Positions 1 through 8,266 of a DNA stretch of 20,817 nucleotides are shown here, in pieces. This stretch comes from a virus, in IMG/VR virus record IMGVR_UViG_3300045120_000256, positions 1 through 20,817 of that record, one strand, 5' to 3'. Numbering within the stretch: position 1 is the stretch's first letter; every line of letters begins with the position of its first letter. Both the position numbers and the translations under genes were made by a program. The notes under the pieces were generated by a model. That model ran no database searches. It was not told where the DNA came from and saw only the letters and a program-made list of their open reading frames with translations.

Positions 1-3000
1 CTCGCGGCCAGCGACTCACCGAACTTCTGCGCGTGCGTTTTGGGATCGTGCAGCGTGTCGATCACGTCGGACATGCCTTGCAAAAACGTGTTGTCCAGCA
101 CGTATCGACCGATTGCGGTGACGGAGTTGAGTTGTTCCTCTGGCGACAGGAACGTGTTCCCGCGGTGGATCGGATCGGTCATGATCGCCGCCATCGCCAT
201 CGGGAAGCCCATCGGCCCCATGTTCTGAAGCGGGAAGTAGTACGTGTTGCCGTCAACAGGACTGGTCGCGCGGAGAGACCACGGTCGCCAGCCCTGCGGC
301 AGCGTGGAGGCTTCCTTCGGATCGAGCGGGTACGCACCCGTCAGGTGACCGGCAGCGCCCAGGGCGAGACCGCCTCCCAGGAGCAAGCTGCCGATCACCG
401 CGCGCGCTGCGCGCTCTTCGGCCAGCAGCGTCTCACGACCCTGCGCGGCACGCTCCGCGGCAGTGCCGAGCGGCATGCTGCGCGCCTTCATAGCACTCTG
501 CATGGCACCGCTGAAGCCGAGCGGCGACATCGCACCGCCCTGCGCGGTGATGTTCAACGGCGTGCGGTAGAAGGGCACCGCCTGCTTTACCAGGAACTCA
601 CCCGAGTCTGGCAGCTTCGCGCCGCCGAGACCGGTCCGCTTCTCCTGAAAGACCTGGCGTGCCGCGGCATCGGTCGCTTCTTTGGCGAGCTCGGGGTAGT
701 CCTCCAGATGCGACATGATGTCCGCCGCGCGCTCTTCGACCATCCCACCCTTGAAGCCCTCGCGGATCGCCTGCCGACTGGCGACGCGCATACCGTGCGC
801 GTTCAGCGCAGCGCCGCGGAACAGCGCGTCTTCAGCGCCTAGCAAGCGCAGCGGCGCCTCTACGGCAAAGTTGAGCTTCTCCGATGGGCTAAAGCGGCCC
901 GTGATCTTGGTCGGATCGGCTAGCTGCTCGGGTGTCAGACCGCTCTTCATGATGCGGTAGGCGTTGTCCCACTGGCCGAGCGCCCCCGGTCCGTACGCCT
1001 TCAGCATCGGGATGAGCTCGCCCGCGTACGCCTGCCGCTCGCCGCCAGTGACCGCAGCGCGAAGGCCGTCGATACCGACCACCAGCGCCCTGGTCGGGAC
1101 CTCGACTATCGCGCCCGCGGTGTTGCCGCCGATGTTCACCAGTTGCGTGATGGGACTCGAAACGAGTCCAGCAAGGCGCAGCACGGTCGCCCGCTTCCAC
1201 GCCGACATCACCGCGGTGCTCTGCAGGAACTTGGCAGCGACCATCGGATCGGGGTCGCTCAGCGCCGCCAGGTAGTTCTTCAGCAGGTCCTTGGTGACCT
1301 CCTGACCGCCCATCGATTCGAGGAGCTTCTGCGCCTTCTCGCCCTGCTTGCCGCGGCGTGCCACCTCCGCGTCGAACGCACGCGTCATTTCGCGGTCAGC
1401 GTTCCGTAGCGCAAGTTGCGCACTCTTCCGCTGCTGCTCGATATACAGCCCGCCGCGAAACGCGGTCCGCTTCGCCATCATGTTCTCGAACGCCTTCTCA
1501 TCCTTGAAGGCCATCGTCTCCCAGGTTGACTTCCGCTTCGCGAAGTTGTCCTGCTCGGCGCGTAGCTCCTGCTTCAGCGCAGAGAGAAGCTCCTCGGGAG
1601 CGCCGCGTACGGCGTTCTTACGGCGCTCGCGCGCGGCGTCGCGTGCAGCCTTGAGCTTGTCGAAAACCGCGCCCTTCTCGTGCAGGCTCATCGCGTTGTA
1701 GCGGTCTAGCTCGTCGTACGCCGCCGCGATCTGATCGATGATGTTCTTGGGGGCGCCTTCTGACCGCGCCCTGGCGACCGCAGTTGCACGTTCCTTGTCG
1801 GTCGCCGCCGCCTTCTCGATCAACGTGCCGGCCCTGGTCGCGACCTTCTCCGCCTGCGCCTTGATCCGTGCCGCGGCTTTGCGCGCGTTCTGCGCGGTGA
1901 TGTCGCTGGCGAGTGTCTTGTCGAAGCTGATCTTCCTGGCGTTCAGCGACCGCGCCACGGTGCTACCTGCGCCTTTGGCTACGGCAGCCAGACGCTGAGC
2001 ACCAGTCAGTTGCGACAGCGCGTAGGCCAGTTGCTCGGGTGTCAGCGCATCGACGCCGCCACGGTCCAGGATGTCCTGCGCGAGGGTTGTCTGCGCGTGC
2101 TGCGACTCGATCATGGCCGCTTGCAGCGCCACCATCTCGCGGTCGTTCAGGGCTTTGCCTACGGGTAAAGCCTTCCACTCTTCGGCGGTCATACCGACCC
2201 GTCGCGCGAGATCGTTCTTCAGCGAGTCGAAGCTGATACGGCCCTGCTTGTAGTGCTCCCACAGCGCCGGGTTGTCCTCGACCGACTTCTGGATCTGCGC
2301 CGCGATCTCGGGCATGTCCTTGCCGATCGCGTTGAGATTTGGCATCAGCGCCCTGGTCTCTTCCGACGGCGGCTCGTGCACGACCTCCGCAGGATTGACG
2401 ATGCCGCGACCGGTAATGCCACCCGCCTCGCCCGTCACCTGGTTTACGTCGCTGGTCAGCGTGCCGCCTTTGGTAGCGACGGTCTGCTGCGCCAGCTTGG
2501 CACCCTCGTCCATGCCGCCGCCTTCGCTGAACGGCAGCGCCGCCGCGGCCCGCTCTTCAGGCTTGACGAACTGCGCGCCCTCTGGCGCGGTGTACTGCTG
2601 GTCGATCGCGTCCTGGATGTGGGACTGGTCTTGCTGGAGGCTTGCCGCCTCCCGTCGAAGCTCCGCGGGCGTCGGCTCGCGCCCACGGTCCGCCGCGCGG
2701 AAGCCACCCTCACTGATCGCGCGCACCTCACCAGAGCCAACGTCCAGACCAGCCTTCTCCCACCACAGCGGCGCGTACGCGCTCTCGCCGTGCGCCTGCG
2801 CGATCTTGACCAACTCGTCGTTCGACCAGCCCGCCGCCCACGGTGGTCGCTCAGGTTTCGAGCCAGGATTGCGTAGCTGCTCATCGATCGACGCCAACCG
2901 ATCCTGGTTGGCCTGGAAGCGGTCTTCGAGACTGCCCTGGTGCGCGAGACGCTCATCCAGCGTCATCGGCGTCTCGTCGGGAGTCGCTTCGCGCAACAAG

Positions 3001-6000
3001 TGCGGATTACTCTGCACCTCCCCCAGGTTGCGCGGCTCTGGCCCGGTGGGCCTTCCGGTGCCAGGCGGCTCCTGGGTGTTCGCTCGCAGCAGACCTTCCA
3101 GGTCCTGGCGCGTGGCACCGCCCGGAGCGCGGAATCCCTCCGCTGCTCGCGCCGCTTCGGGCGCCAAGCGCGCACCCAGGCCGCGGCCCGCGATATGTCC
3201 GCCGATCAGACCAGCGGACGCCCCCAGGCCGATGTTACGAAGACGAACGTCTAGGGGAGCGTCTTCGGGGGTGGCGGCGTTGCCCGCGGCTCCGCCGACA
3301 GCGCCTCCGGCGAGGCTGATGTTGAAGGGGGAGTAGGACTCGCCGCGCTGGCGGGCGGAGGGATTGAAGAAGCGTCCAACTGACTCGGGGGCGCGGAATC
3401 CTGCGGGGAGGTCGGAAGCGGGGACGCCTGCGGCGTCCACTCCTGCGCCGCCAGGGAGACCACCCCCTGATTCTGATACGCCGCGCTGCTCGCTGGCCGA
3501 GTACCGCTGACCATACTGGCTAAGAGCGGACTGCGACTCCGCGGGGCTGACGGATCGTACGTGACCATTGAGTTCTCCAATGTGGGCGCCGGCTCGTTGG
3601 GCTGCCTCAGCGACCGCCTGCTCGTAGTCGGCGTTCGCGCGGGGCAGCGCGTTAACCCCTATTGTACCCCCGTTCAACTCCTGATACCCGATACCTGACG
3701 CCTTCAAGTTGTCTACTAGAGCCGCCCTACTCTCGGGGGGTACGTCGTAAATTTCCCACCCTACGTGCTCGGTCGATTCGGGACGGTAGACGTACAGCGT
3801 GGCGGGCGCCGCGTCCGGTCCCGACGCCTCGTGGATCTTCGCCGCGACATAGCGCAGCGTGTCCATGTTGCCGCCAGGCACCAACACCTGATCGCCCTGC
3901 ACCTCGTGCGGCACGCCGCGTAACTCGGCAAACTGCCGCGTCTCAGGGTCGTACCCAAGCGCCTCCTGCGCGTGCTGCGGTATCTCCGCCTGCGCGACGC
4001 CTGCCTGGCGCTCTGCTTGACCAGCGCGGCCTAGCGTGCTCTCAGGCACCACCCCGCTGGTCCGCGGCGCCTTACCGCCGATCGCCGTCGCGCCCTTCAG
4101 CGCCTTGCCCTTGCCCGGGTAATACAGGTAGCTGGAGTCAGCGATGTCCGGGCGGCTCGCGCCACGCTCCAGCAGCGGGCGCAGCTTGTCTAGCTCGGAC
4201 GAGACGCCTCGATCGGCAGCGACCTGCTCCCACGTTCCGGTCGGGTTGGCGTACGCGCCCTCCGCTTTGGCCTGATCGAGCACGTCGCGCAGCGTCGCGC
4301 GGCCATTGCCGAAGTCCTTGACGATCGCCTTGAGCCTCGAAGAGGCTACCTTGCTCGCGGCAAAGTCCTTGGCCCCCTTGATGGCGAACCACATCGCCGC
4401 CTGCGCCTGGTGCGGCACCTGCCCGGTCTCGCCTGCGAGATGGTCTACGACCGTCCGCATCGCCTGAAACGCCTGGTCGCTGCTGGCTGTCCGATTCGGG
4501 AAACGATAGTTGAAGACCTGCGCCACCCACGTATCCATCGTGCTGTTCGGATCGAACCGATTCAGCAGCGCCGACAGGATGTTGGACGCATAGCTGCTGG
4601 TCTTGGCGTTGGTCGCGACCTTGACCTCGCCGGTCGTGTATAGCTGCGCGACCTTTTTGAACTGGTCCGCGTTCATCTTCCACTTCGCGCCGGTCGTGCC
4701 AGTGCTCGTCACCCGCGGGTTGGCCGCGATCCACTGCTTGATGTTCTGGACCGTGAACGGCGTGTCGGTCTCTGCGAACTCACGCGCCATCCGCATCAGG
4801 CCGATCGTGTACTGGAGGTTTTCAGTCGGCGGCGTCTGCTGAGACGTGATGCCGAACAGCGTGCGGAACTCGTTGATGTTCCCCTCACCGACCACGCGCG
4901 ACACGTTCTGCGCGAACTTGGAGTACCACTGCGACTGATCCATGCCCACGTCCTGGGCGTAGCGCAGGTCGTCCAGATGCGGGGTAATGCCTTCCTGCCA
5001 CTTGGGGACCGCAGGTCCCTCTTTCACGCTCGGGCGCGGCAGGCTCGGCAAGGCACCGAGCGTCGGCCCGTCAATGTGCGCCACACCCGTAGGGTCTGTC
5101 TCCGCAGCACGGCGCAGACTGTCAGAGATGGTGGCGGGCGTCGATCCTGGCTCGTAGGCGTAGCGCGGCGTACCGAGTCCACCTTCGGTAATGGGCGTAC
5201 GCGCCTCCGTAGGCGTCGAGACCGGTGGCGGCGCCTCTGGCCGTTCAGGACCACGCGGTACCCCCAGGGCTGCGCCGACCTGCACCTCACCGCGCTGGCG
5301 CGTGCGTAGCGCGGCCTCTATCTCGGGCGCGCGATCGATGATCGCTTGTCCGATCTTGCGTAGCTGCGCCGCGACCGCGGGCGCGGAAGCGTCCATGATG
5401 CCGCCGAGACCAGCACCAGTCCACAGCGCCTCACCGACAGACTGCGGCGTGGCACCGGTCTGATCGACCGCGAACAGCGCGTTCTGGAGACCGCCCACGA
5501 TACCGCCGCGCGCCAGCTTCTCGAAGACCTGCGGCAGCGCCTGGGCGATCTTGAAGCCGACCTCGTTCGGAATTCCTCGAGCGACAAGCTCAGGAATACC
5601 AGCGCGCAGCGCACCGCTCGCGGCGAGCTCGCCACCGAGACCGCCGAGCTTGGTGGTCGGACCAGCGGCCAGCCACGTCTCGGGCGCCGCGATCTGCTGC
5701 ACGATCATGCTCGTCAGACCGCCCAGGACGAGCGTGTTCTTGAGCGGGTTGGCCTGCTCGATCATGTCGTTCCTGGCCGAGCCAGCAGCCTGGAACCAAT
5801 CCTTGACCGCGCCTAGCTGCTCCTGCGGAGACAGGTTGCCGATCGACTGGCCGCGCACCATCTTGCCGAGCGGGGTATCCGCCGCGGGCATCGCCAGCAT
5901 CGGCGGATGGATGTCCTCTGGATGACTGGCGTCTGGCACGTACGGCTTTGTCACGTCGGGCAGCGCCGCGCCGAGCGCGTTCGCGCCCTCGCCCAGGGCG

Positions 6001-7736
6001 TCGGTTGCCCTACGGGCTGTAGTACCGATGGCAGAGGCAGCGCCTCCCAAGAACTCAGCGGGACCCGGCCCGACGCCAACCTGAGTGGTCGATCGACCGC
6101 CCGTCGGCATGACCGTCTGATTGGCGGTGTTGTAGTAGGTCGATACCGAAGGCGCCGCGGGAGGCTCCGCCCCCAGGTTGGTGACCTTCATAGGCTGCGA
6201 CGCGGTCCGCAGGTCTACGACACCTGGCTCGGACGACGGAGGCAGCGCAGCGCGCGTAGCGCCTGCAGCGCCCCCGTTAGCCTGCCCAATCCCGCCCTGA
6301 AGCGAAGTCAGCAGCGCCTGAGCGTTGAAGTCCTGCCCGAGTCCACCTTCAGAGCCAACACCGTTCGAGATACCGTGGCCGATGCCTATGTGCAGATGCG
6401 TCTCGCCCTGCCCACCCTTGTAGGCGTTGCCTGAGTTACCGACCGCGCCGATCTGCTCTCCGGTCTCGACCCGCTGCCCCGCCTTCAGACCAGTTGGTTG
6501 GTCGAAGTGGGCGTAGTAGTAATCCAACCCGTCGTCACCGTGAATCAGGACCGCGTTGCCACCGACCGTATGCGAGCCGTTGTCGGTAAAGACCTCCTGC
6601 ACCGTACCGCTCCGCATGTTCAGCACAGGCGTGCCGCGCGGTGCCATCAGATCCGAACCACCTCGACTGTGGTAGGTCGCGTCCGGCGCGTTACTCGACT
6701 TGACCGTTAGCGGAAATATCCGCCCATCGGCGTCTGGCGTATTAGCGATCAGCGTGCCCGGAGTCTGCTGTGGCGGGGAAGGCGCGTGCGGATCGCTGCC
6801 CGCTATCGCGCGACCAGCCTGGTCCAGCAGCCCGGTGGCGCGGTCTACGAGACCAGCACTCGGAGCGGGAGGCAGATGCTTGTTGATCGAGTTGACCTGG
6901 TCTACCCACCCCTGCGCGGGATAGCCCGGCTCATCGACCACGTAACCAGCGCGGCGCAGGTCCTCTACGAACTGCTCAGGGTTGGCGCGGTCGGCCCACG
7001 CCTGCTTGTACCGCGGAGCCTGACTGATCAGGTCTACAAACGCCTGGAAGCTCTGCTCTGGCGAGTCGTAGCTCGCCCACCTGGACGCTTGGCCGGACGG
7101 CCCCTGGATCGAGAACAGGTTGTTCTGCTGCTTCGCCGTGTCGCTCTGACCCCATCCCGTCTCGTTGGCCGCGATCGCGATCATGACGTTGGGATCGATA
7201 CCGGTCCTGGCCGACACCCTGGCAGCGAGCGGCGCCAGCGATTCGATGAACGCGGACTGCCCCTGCCCGACGCGAGTTGGAGCGACCGACTCGGGCGGGG
7301 CAGAAGCAATCGCGGTGACCGCAGCAGGACCCGTAGCCGTGTCGGAAGATGGAGGTCCTCCCAACACGTCACCCTGCTGCGCGGTAGGCGCTGCCGATGC
7401 GCCCAGGGTCTGGAGCGTGCCGCCCGATGGCGGCGCCGCCGTAGGCTGCTGCGCGATCAGACCGTCAACGTGCTGCTGGATGCGCGACGCCACGTCACCG
7501 ATCGGCTGGAGGGTCTGCTGCGCGGCCTGCTGCGTCTGCTGGCTCAGGTCATCGACGTGTTGCTGGATGCGCGCAGCGATCCCCGCGGGATCTTGTGCAG
7601 CTTGCTGCACCTGTTGAACGGGCTGGCTTACCGCCTGGAGAGCTTGCTGCGTCGATTGCTGCAGCGACTTGACGTGCTCGTTGATACGGTCCTCGACCGA
7701 CTTCCGCCAGTCATCGAGCAGCAGCGTGCCAGGCAT
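1..7736 (-). CDS. Giant virion/ejection protein with glucosaminidase and M23 peptidase domains (3' end outside window)
   Basis: I translated this frame from the ATG at 7736 to the window edge and found no stop, giving at least 2578 residues. Residues 17-93 are Gln-rich repeats. Residues about 165-290 resemble FlgJ-type glucosaminidases: NETGWGQ with candidate catalytic E192, then NNLFSI and a YDSPEQSFQAF motif. Residues about 339-452 form an M23 endopeptidase with candidate zinc ligands H356 and D362, H410 in YYYAHF, and H447/H449 in THLHIG. The rest has a folded-looking region (919-1200), another near 1265-1375, Pro/Gly-rich linkers, coiled-coil-like stretches (about 1990-2180) and a C-terminal region with SSPITQLVNIGGN (from 2192), seen in my experience in large polyvalent phage proteins. 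Gly-rich hydrophobic segments lie near 667-690, 1500-1522 and 2446-2466. It probably degrades peptidoglycan and helps DNA entry. The start overlaps the upstream stop (TAATG) behind a GGGGG ribosome site. A tape-measure role is less likely, because there is no long regular helix pattern. Confidence 0.85.
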   Translation of the reverse strand, partial: MPGTLLLDDWRKSVEDRINEHVKSLQQSTQQALQAVSQPVQQVQQAAQDPAGIAARIQQHVDDLSQQTQQAAQQTLQPIGDVASRIQQHVDGLIAQQPTAAPPSGGTLQTLGASAAPTAQQGDVLGGPPSSDTATGPAAVTAIASAPPESVAPTRVGQGQSAFIESLAPLAARVSARTGIDPNVMIAIAANETGWGQSDTAKQQNNLFSIQGPSGQASRWASYDSPEQSFQAFVDLISQAPRYKQAWADRANPEQFVEDLRRAGYVVDEPGYPAQGWVDQVNSINKHLPPAPSAGLVDRATGLLDQAGRAIAGSDPHAPSPPQQTPGTLIANTPDADGRIFPLTVKSSNAPDATYHSRGGSDLMAPRGTPVLNMRSGTVQEVFTDNGSHTVGGNAVLIHGDDGLDYYYAHFDQPTGLKAGQRVETGEQIGAVGNSGNAYKGGQGETHLHIGIGHGISNGVGSEGGLGQDFNAQALLTSLQGGIGQANGGAAGATRAALPPSSEPGVVDLRTASQPMKVTNLGAEPPAAPSVSTYYNTANQTVMPTGGRSTTQVGVGPGPAEFLGGAASAIGTTARRATDALGEGANALGAALPDVTKPYVPDASHPEDIHPPMLAMPAADTPLGKMVRGQSIGNLSPQEQLGAVKDWFQAAGSARNDMIEQANPLKNTLVLGGLTSMIVQQIAAPETWLAAGPTTKLGGLGGELAASGALRAGIPELVARGIPNEVGFKIAQALPQVFEKLARGGIVGGLQNALFAVDQTGATPQSVGEALWTGAGLGGIMDASAPAVAAQLRKIGQAIIDRAPEIEAALRTRQRGEVQVGAALGVPRGPERPEAPPPVSTPTEARTPITEGGLGTPRYAYEPGSTPATISDSLRRAAETDPTGVAHIDGPTLGALPSLPRPSVKEGPAVPKWQEGITPHLDDLRYAQDVGMDQSQWYSKFAQNVSRVVGEGNINEFRTLFGITSQQTPPTENLQYTIGLMRMAREFAETDTPFTVQNIKQWIAANPRVTSTGTTGAKWKMNADQFKKVAQLYTTGEVKVATNAKTSSYASNILSALLNRFDPNSTMDTWVAQVFNYRFPNRTASSDQAFQAMRTVVDHLAGETGQVPHQAQAAMWFAIKGAKDFAASKVASSRLKAIVKDFGNGRATLRDVLDQAKAEGAYANPTGTWEQVAADRGVSSELDKLRPLLERGASRPDIADSSYLYYPGKGKALKGATAIGGKAPRTSGVVPESTLGRAGQAERQAGVAQAEIPQHAQEALGYDPETRQFAELRGVPHEVQGDQVLVPGGNMDTLRYVAAKIHEASGPDAAPATLYVYRPESTEHVGWEIYDVPPESRAALVDNLKASGIGYQELNGGTIGVNALPRANADYEQAVAEAAQRAGAHIGELNGHVRSVSPAESQSALSQYGQRYSASEQRGVSESGGGLPGGAGVDAAGVPASDLPAGFRAPESVGRFFNPSARQRGESYSPFNISLAGGAVGGAAGNAATPEDAPLDVRLRNIGLGASAGLIGGHIAGRGLGARLAPEAARAAEGFRAPGGATRQDLEGLLRANTQEPPGTGRPTGPEPRNLGEVQSNPHLLREATPDETPMTLDERLAHQGSLEDRFQANQDRLASIDEQLRNPGSKPERPPWAAGWSNDELVKIAQAHGESAYAPLWWEKAGLDVGSGEVRAISEGGFRAADRGREPTPAELRREAASLQQDQSHIQDAIDQQYTAPEGAQFVKPEERAAAALPFSEGGGMDEGAKLAQQTVATKGGTLTSDVNQVTGEAGGITGRGIVNPAEVVHEPPSEETRALMPNLNAIGKDMPEIAAQIQKSVEDNPALWEHYKQGRISFDSLKNDLARRVGMTAEEWKALPVGKALNDREMVALQAAMIESQHAQTTLAQDILDRGGVDALTPEQLAYALSQLTGAQRLAAVAKGAGSTVARSLNARKISFDKTLASDITAQNARKAAARIKAQAEKVATRAGTLIEKAAATDKERATAVARARSEGAPKNIIDQIAAAYDELDRYNAMSLHEKGAVFDKLKAARDAARERRKNAVRGAPEELLSALKQELRAEQDNFAKRKSTWETMAFKDEKAFENMMAKRTAFRGGLYIEQQRKSAQLALRNADREMTRAFDAEVARRGKQGEKAQKLLESMGGQEVTKDLLKNYLAALSDPDPMVAAKFLQSTAVMSAWKRATVLRLAGLVSSPITQLVNIGGNTAGAIVEVPTRALVVGIDGLRAAVTGGERQAYAGELIPMLKAYGPGALGQWDNAYRIMKSGLTPEQLADPTKITGRFSPSEKLNFAVEAPLRLLGAEDALFRGAALNAHGMRVASRQAIREGFKGGMVEERAADIMSHLEDYPELAKEATDAAARQVFQEKRTGLGGAKLPDSGEFLVKQAVPFYRTPLNITAQGGAMSPLGFSGAMQSAMKARSMPLGTAAERAAQGRETLLAEERAARAVIGSLLLGGGLALGAAGHLTGAYPLDPKEASTLPQGWRPWSLRATSPVDGNTYYFPLQNMGPMGFPMAMAAIMTDPIHRGNTFLSPEEQLNSVTAIGRYVLDNTFLQGMSDVIDTLHDPKTHAQKFGESLAA
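7458..7688 (-). repeat. Gln-rich protein repeats at the amino end of the giant virion protein
   Basis: The motif RI(N/Q)(E/Q)HV(K/D)xL occurs at residues 17, 56 and 85. Between the copies lie runs rich in QQ, QQA and QQT. The DNA of the second and third copies is nearly identical (plus-strand word TGCTGGATGCGCG). This suggests recent duplication of a helical, coiled-coil-like unit, perhaps for oligomerisation. Confidence 0.7.
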
Positions 7737-8266
7737 TACATGCCCCCGCTAATCGGCTGGCCGTTCGGCCCGTAGATGACCGGCATAGCAGGCTGCGCCG
7801 ACGGCGGAGGAGGTAGCTGTGGGACGACCGGCATTGCTGGAGCCGTTGGCGGCATGGCCTGTGGCGCCGTTGGCGCTGCCTGGGGGGCCATCCCAATCCC
7901 GGGCTGCATCGCCGGGTGCAGCGCCTCTGGCGCCACAGGACCAGGCTCGGGCAGGACCACGCCGAGACGGTCGGTCACCTTCTCGAACTGCAGCGGGTCG
8001 CGCCGAGCTTCAGCTTGCAGGAACTCGCGATCGTTGTTCGCGTATGCCTGGCGGTAGATGTCGTCCAGGCGCGCGTTGGGCACACCAACCACGTCGGGGT
8101 GGTCCTTGGCGTCACCGAAGACCATCCGAGCGATGTGCGGCGCATCGCGCTCTATCTCGGTCGTAATCTCCGACTGCAGGCGGACCGTCTCGTTCTTCTT
8201 GTTCTGCGGTGGTCGCGCGAACTTGGGGTCGTTCTCATCGACCGGTTCAGGCGGGCGGGGCAGCAC
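7736..8266 (-). CDS. Proline-rich protein between portal and giant virion protein
   Basis: This 176-residue protein starts at GTG 8266 and overlaps the portal stop by 20 nt. A GGTGG ribosome site lies inside the portal end. Residues 1-105 are charged and mostly helical-looking (for example the stretch starting NARLDDIYRQAY). Residues from about 106 to the end are a Pro/Ala/Met/Gln tail with little predicted structure. The gene couples directly into the giant virion gene through TAATG. Its position after the portal would fit a small head, scaffold or portal-associated protein, but nothing in the sequence proves this. I do not recognise the family. Confidence 0.8.
   Translation of the reverse strand: MLPRPPEPVDENDPKFARPPQNKKNETVRLQSEITTEIERDAPHIARMVFGDAKDHPDVVGVPNARLDDIYRQAYANNDREFLQAEARRDPLQFEKVTDRLGVVLPEPGPVAPEALHPAMQPGIGMAPQAAPTAPQAMPPTAPAMPVVPQLPPPPSAQPAMPVIYGPNGQPISGGM

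Noticed and set aside
2272-3336. Plus-strand open frame of 354 codons opposite the giant gene
   Set aside because: The minus frame is continuous through it and has recognisable domains elsewhere. The plus product is Ser/Arg/Pro-rich low-complexity, as expected for antisense of a GC-rich gene.
3251-3580. Minus-strand 109-codon Pro/Ser-rich frame
   Set aside because: It lies inside the giant gene in another frame. The giant frame stays open with no stop here, so a frameshift is not needed.
1-7736. Giant protein as a tape-measure protein
   Set aside because: The hydrolase domains sit at the amino end and the remainder is modular with Gly/Pro linkers, not a long uniform helix. The gene follows the portal and not tail genes. 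It cannot be fully excluded.
6786-7775. Plus-strand open frame of 329 codons
   Set aside because: It is antisense to the glucosaminidase/M23 region, whose active-site residues are intact on the minus strand.
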